Shown here: one piece after another, positions 62,596-64,000 of the stretch
Numbering within the stretch: position 1 is the first letter of the stretch
Layout of the letters: the number at the start of each line of letters is the position of its first letter
From: Deltaproteobacteria bacterium
Lineage (GTDB): Bacteria; Desulfobacterota; Binatia; Binatales; Binataceae
Length of the DNA stretch: 64,000 bases
Reading direction: 5' to 3'
NCBI GenBank assembly: GCA_021780755.1
Contig: JAJXYF010000020.1
Span: forward strand, 1 to 64,000
The notes under the pieces: model-generated
Told to the model about the DNA's origin: nothing
Databases searched by the model: none
Seen by the model: only the letters and a program-made list of their open reading frames with translations
Program-made: the position numbers and the translations under genes

Positions 62596-64000
62596 CTAGC
62601 GGGCGGAGGGGGACGCGTGCGTGGCGGAGAGGCGTTCGGGGCGGCGCGCGGTCGGCATCACTTGCACGGCGGTCACCTTGTACTCGGGACAGTTGGTCGC
62701 CCAGTCGGAGTTCTCGGTGGTAACGACGTTGGCGCCGGTTTCCGGATGATGAAAGGTCGTGTACACGACGCCGGGCGTGACCCGTTCCGTGATGGCGGCG
62801 CGCAACGCGATCGCGCCGGCGCGGCTCGACACCTCCACCCAATCGCCCTCGCGGACGCCGCGTTGTTCGGCGTCATGCGGATGGATTTCGAGTACATCTT
62901 CGGGATGCCACGCGACGTTCATGGTGCGGCGGGTCTGCGTACCGACGTTGTACTGCGTGAGAATGCGGCCGGTGGTCAGAATCAGAGGGAAGCGCGAAGT
63001 GGTACGTTCATCGGTCGCGATATACTCAGTGAGTAGAAATTTACCCTTGCCGCGGACGAACTCGCCGACATGCATCACGGCGGTGCCCTCGGGCGCGGCG
63101 TCATTGCACGGCCATTGGATTGAGCCGAGGCGATCAAGCTTTTCGTAACTGACCCCGGAGAAGGTCGGCGTGAGTTGCGCGATCTCGTCCATGATTTCGG
63201 ACGGGTGGTTGTAATTCATCGGGTAGCCGAGCGCGTTGGAGAGCGCGCAGGTGACTTCCCAATCCTCCTTGCCAGCCAGTGCGGGCATCACCTTACGCAC
63301 GCGCGAAATGCGCCGCTCGGCATTGGTGAAGGTGCCGTTCTTTTCAAGAAACGACGACCCCGGCAGGAAGACGTGCGCGTACTTCGCAGTCTCGTTGATG
63401 AAGATGTCGTGGACCACGACGATCTCCATCGCGGAAAGCGCGGCGGCGACGTGCTGCGAATTGGGATCGGACTGCGCGATGTCCTCGCCCTCGATGTAGA
63501 GGCCAAGGAAGCTGCCGTCGAGGGCGGCATCGAACATGTTGGGGATGCGCAGGCCGGGTTCGGGATCGATCGCGACGTGCCAGACCTTTTCGAAATCAGC
63601 GCGCATCAGCGAGTCGGAAACATGGCGATAGCCGGTCAATTCGTGCGGGAAGGAGCCGACGTCGTTGGAGCCCTGAACGTTGTTCTGACCGCGCAACGGA
63701 TTGACGCCCACGCCAGCGCGCCCGAGCATCCCGGTCGCCATCGCGAGGTTCGCCATCGCGAGCACGGCGGTGCTGCCCTGGCTATGCTCGGTGACGCCGA
63801 GGCCGTAGTAGATAGCGGAGTTGGGGCCGTTGGCGAAGAGGCGCGCGGCGCCGCGAATCTTGTCGGCGGGAACGCCCGTGATCTTTTCGACGGCCTCGGG
63901 CGAATTGCGCGCCTCGGCGGCGAAGTCGCGCCAACTTTTGAACTCGCGCGCGTCGCATCGCGCGGCGACGAATTGCTCATCGACGAGACCTTCGGTGACG
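62596..64000 (-). CDS. fdsA: Formate dehydrogenase alpha subunit (C-terminal part; continues past the window)
   Basis: At least 468 codons, open to the window edge. The C-terminal molybdopterin domain of FdhF/FdsA is clear: YYGLGVTEHSQGSTAVLAMA, RGQNNVQGSNDVGSFPHEL, EPGLRIPNMFDAALDGSFL, NETAKYAHVFLPGSSFLEKN, and the C-terminal dinucleotide-type block ILTTGRILTQYNVGTQTRRT with HPEDVLEIHPHDAE. The N-terminal Fe-S domains and the catalytic Sec/Cys lie outside. The small fdsD gene 2.5 kb further on belongs with it. Confidence 0.93.
   Translation of the reverse strand, partial: VTEGLVDEQFVAARCDAREFKSWRDFAAEARNSPEAVEKITGVPADKIRGAARLFANGPNSAIYYGLGVTEHSQGSTAVLAMANLAMATGMLGRAGVGVNPLRGQNNVQGSNDVGSFPHELTGYRHVSDSLMRADFEKVWHVAIDPEPGLRIPNMFDAALDGSFLGLYIEGEDIAQSDPNSQHVAAALSAMEIVVVHDIFINETAKYAHVFLPGSSFLEKNGTFTNAERRISRVRKVMPALAGKEDWEVTCALSNALGYPMNYNHPSEIMDEIAQLTPTFSGVSYEKLDRLGSIQWPCNDAAPEGTAVMHVGEFVRGKGKFLLTEYIATDERTTSRFPLILTTGRILTQYNVGTQTRRTMNVAWHPEDVLEIHPHDAEQRGVREGDWVEVSSRAGAIALRAAITERVTPGVVYTTFHHPETGANVVTTENSDWATNCPEYKVTAVQVMPTARRPERLSATHASPSAR

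Overview
The window is 64 kb of a high-GC, gene-dense bacterial chromosome with no rRNA, tRNA or phage genes that I could see. Gene content is that of an aerobic, lipid-oriented soil bacterium: class III polyhydroxyalkanoate synthase, acyl-CoA dehydrogenase, acyl-CoA carboxylase, a Baeyer-Villiger monooxygenase, an LLM-type flavin oxidoreductase, an epoxide hydrolase, a 2-oxoacid:ferredoxin oxidoreductase, an NAD-linked formate dehydrogenase and an almost complete hopanoid cluster. By inference this fits a deltaproteobacterial-grade or Binatota-like lineage, but nothing in the window proves the phylum.

Layout. 0.1-1.0 kb: C-terminal remnant of a P-loop ATPase. 1.4-4.4 kb: phaE-phaC-phasin (minus) with a divergent Crp/Fnr regulator. 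4.5-16.8 kb: small units: alpha/beta hydrolase, secreted Cys-rich protein, glyoxalase I with a UPF0175-like partner, acyl-CoA dehydrogenase, Tat molybdoenzyme with cytochrome b, nitroreductase-cupin pair, carboxyltransferase with biotin carrier, korAB. 16.9-26.7 kb (minus): acylphosphatase, ligA, MBL hydrolase, corrinoid adenosyltransferase, rhodanese, a YiiX-like amidase, then aroQ-accB-accC-DUF1573. 26.9-41.6 kb: oxidoreductases and housekeeping genes (rsmI, gpx, FmdB zinc ribbon, GT39, isoaspartyl peptidase, tam, AKR). 41.6-44.2 kb: M1 aminopeptidase.

44.3-58.6 kb: hopanoid island. A TetR gene with a recognisable promoter/operator leads a minus-strand run hpnH-ispA-MDR dehydrogenase-shc-dxr-hpnC-hpnD-hpnE-hpnA-cruF-like, mostly with overlapping or near-abutting ends, plus hpnG and hpnK on opposite strands at the far end. 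It joins MEP-pathway supply (dxr), prenyl elongation (ispA), squalene synthesis (hpnC/D/E), cyclisation (shc) and side-chain building (hpnH, hpnG, hpnA, hpnK).

58.8-64.0 kb: Gfo/Idh oxidoreductase, formate dehydrogenase delta subunit, a complete 2305-bp IS1595-type element with 24-bp inverted ends and an 8-bp target duplication, then the formate dehydrogenase alpha subunit running off the window. The element carries a HEPN-like gene truncated over its convergent neighbour, two small unknown genes and the transposase.

The most unusual structure is non-coding: a family of about 60-80 bp intergenic repeats with a CTGAAACCT/AGGTTTCAG dyad occurs in eight places (1.1, 7.2, 8.6, 8.8, 11.6, 13.6, 35.7, 60.1 kb). 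One copy has 15-bp terminal inverted repeats, and one was entered by the IS1595-type element exactly at its dyad centre. A cluster of four strong hairpins sits at 28.09-28.28 kb.
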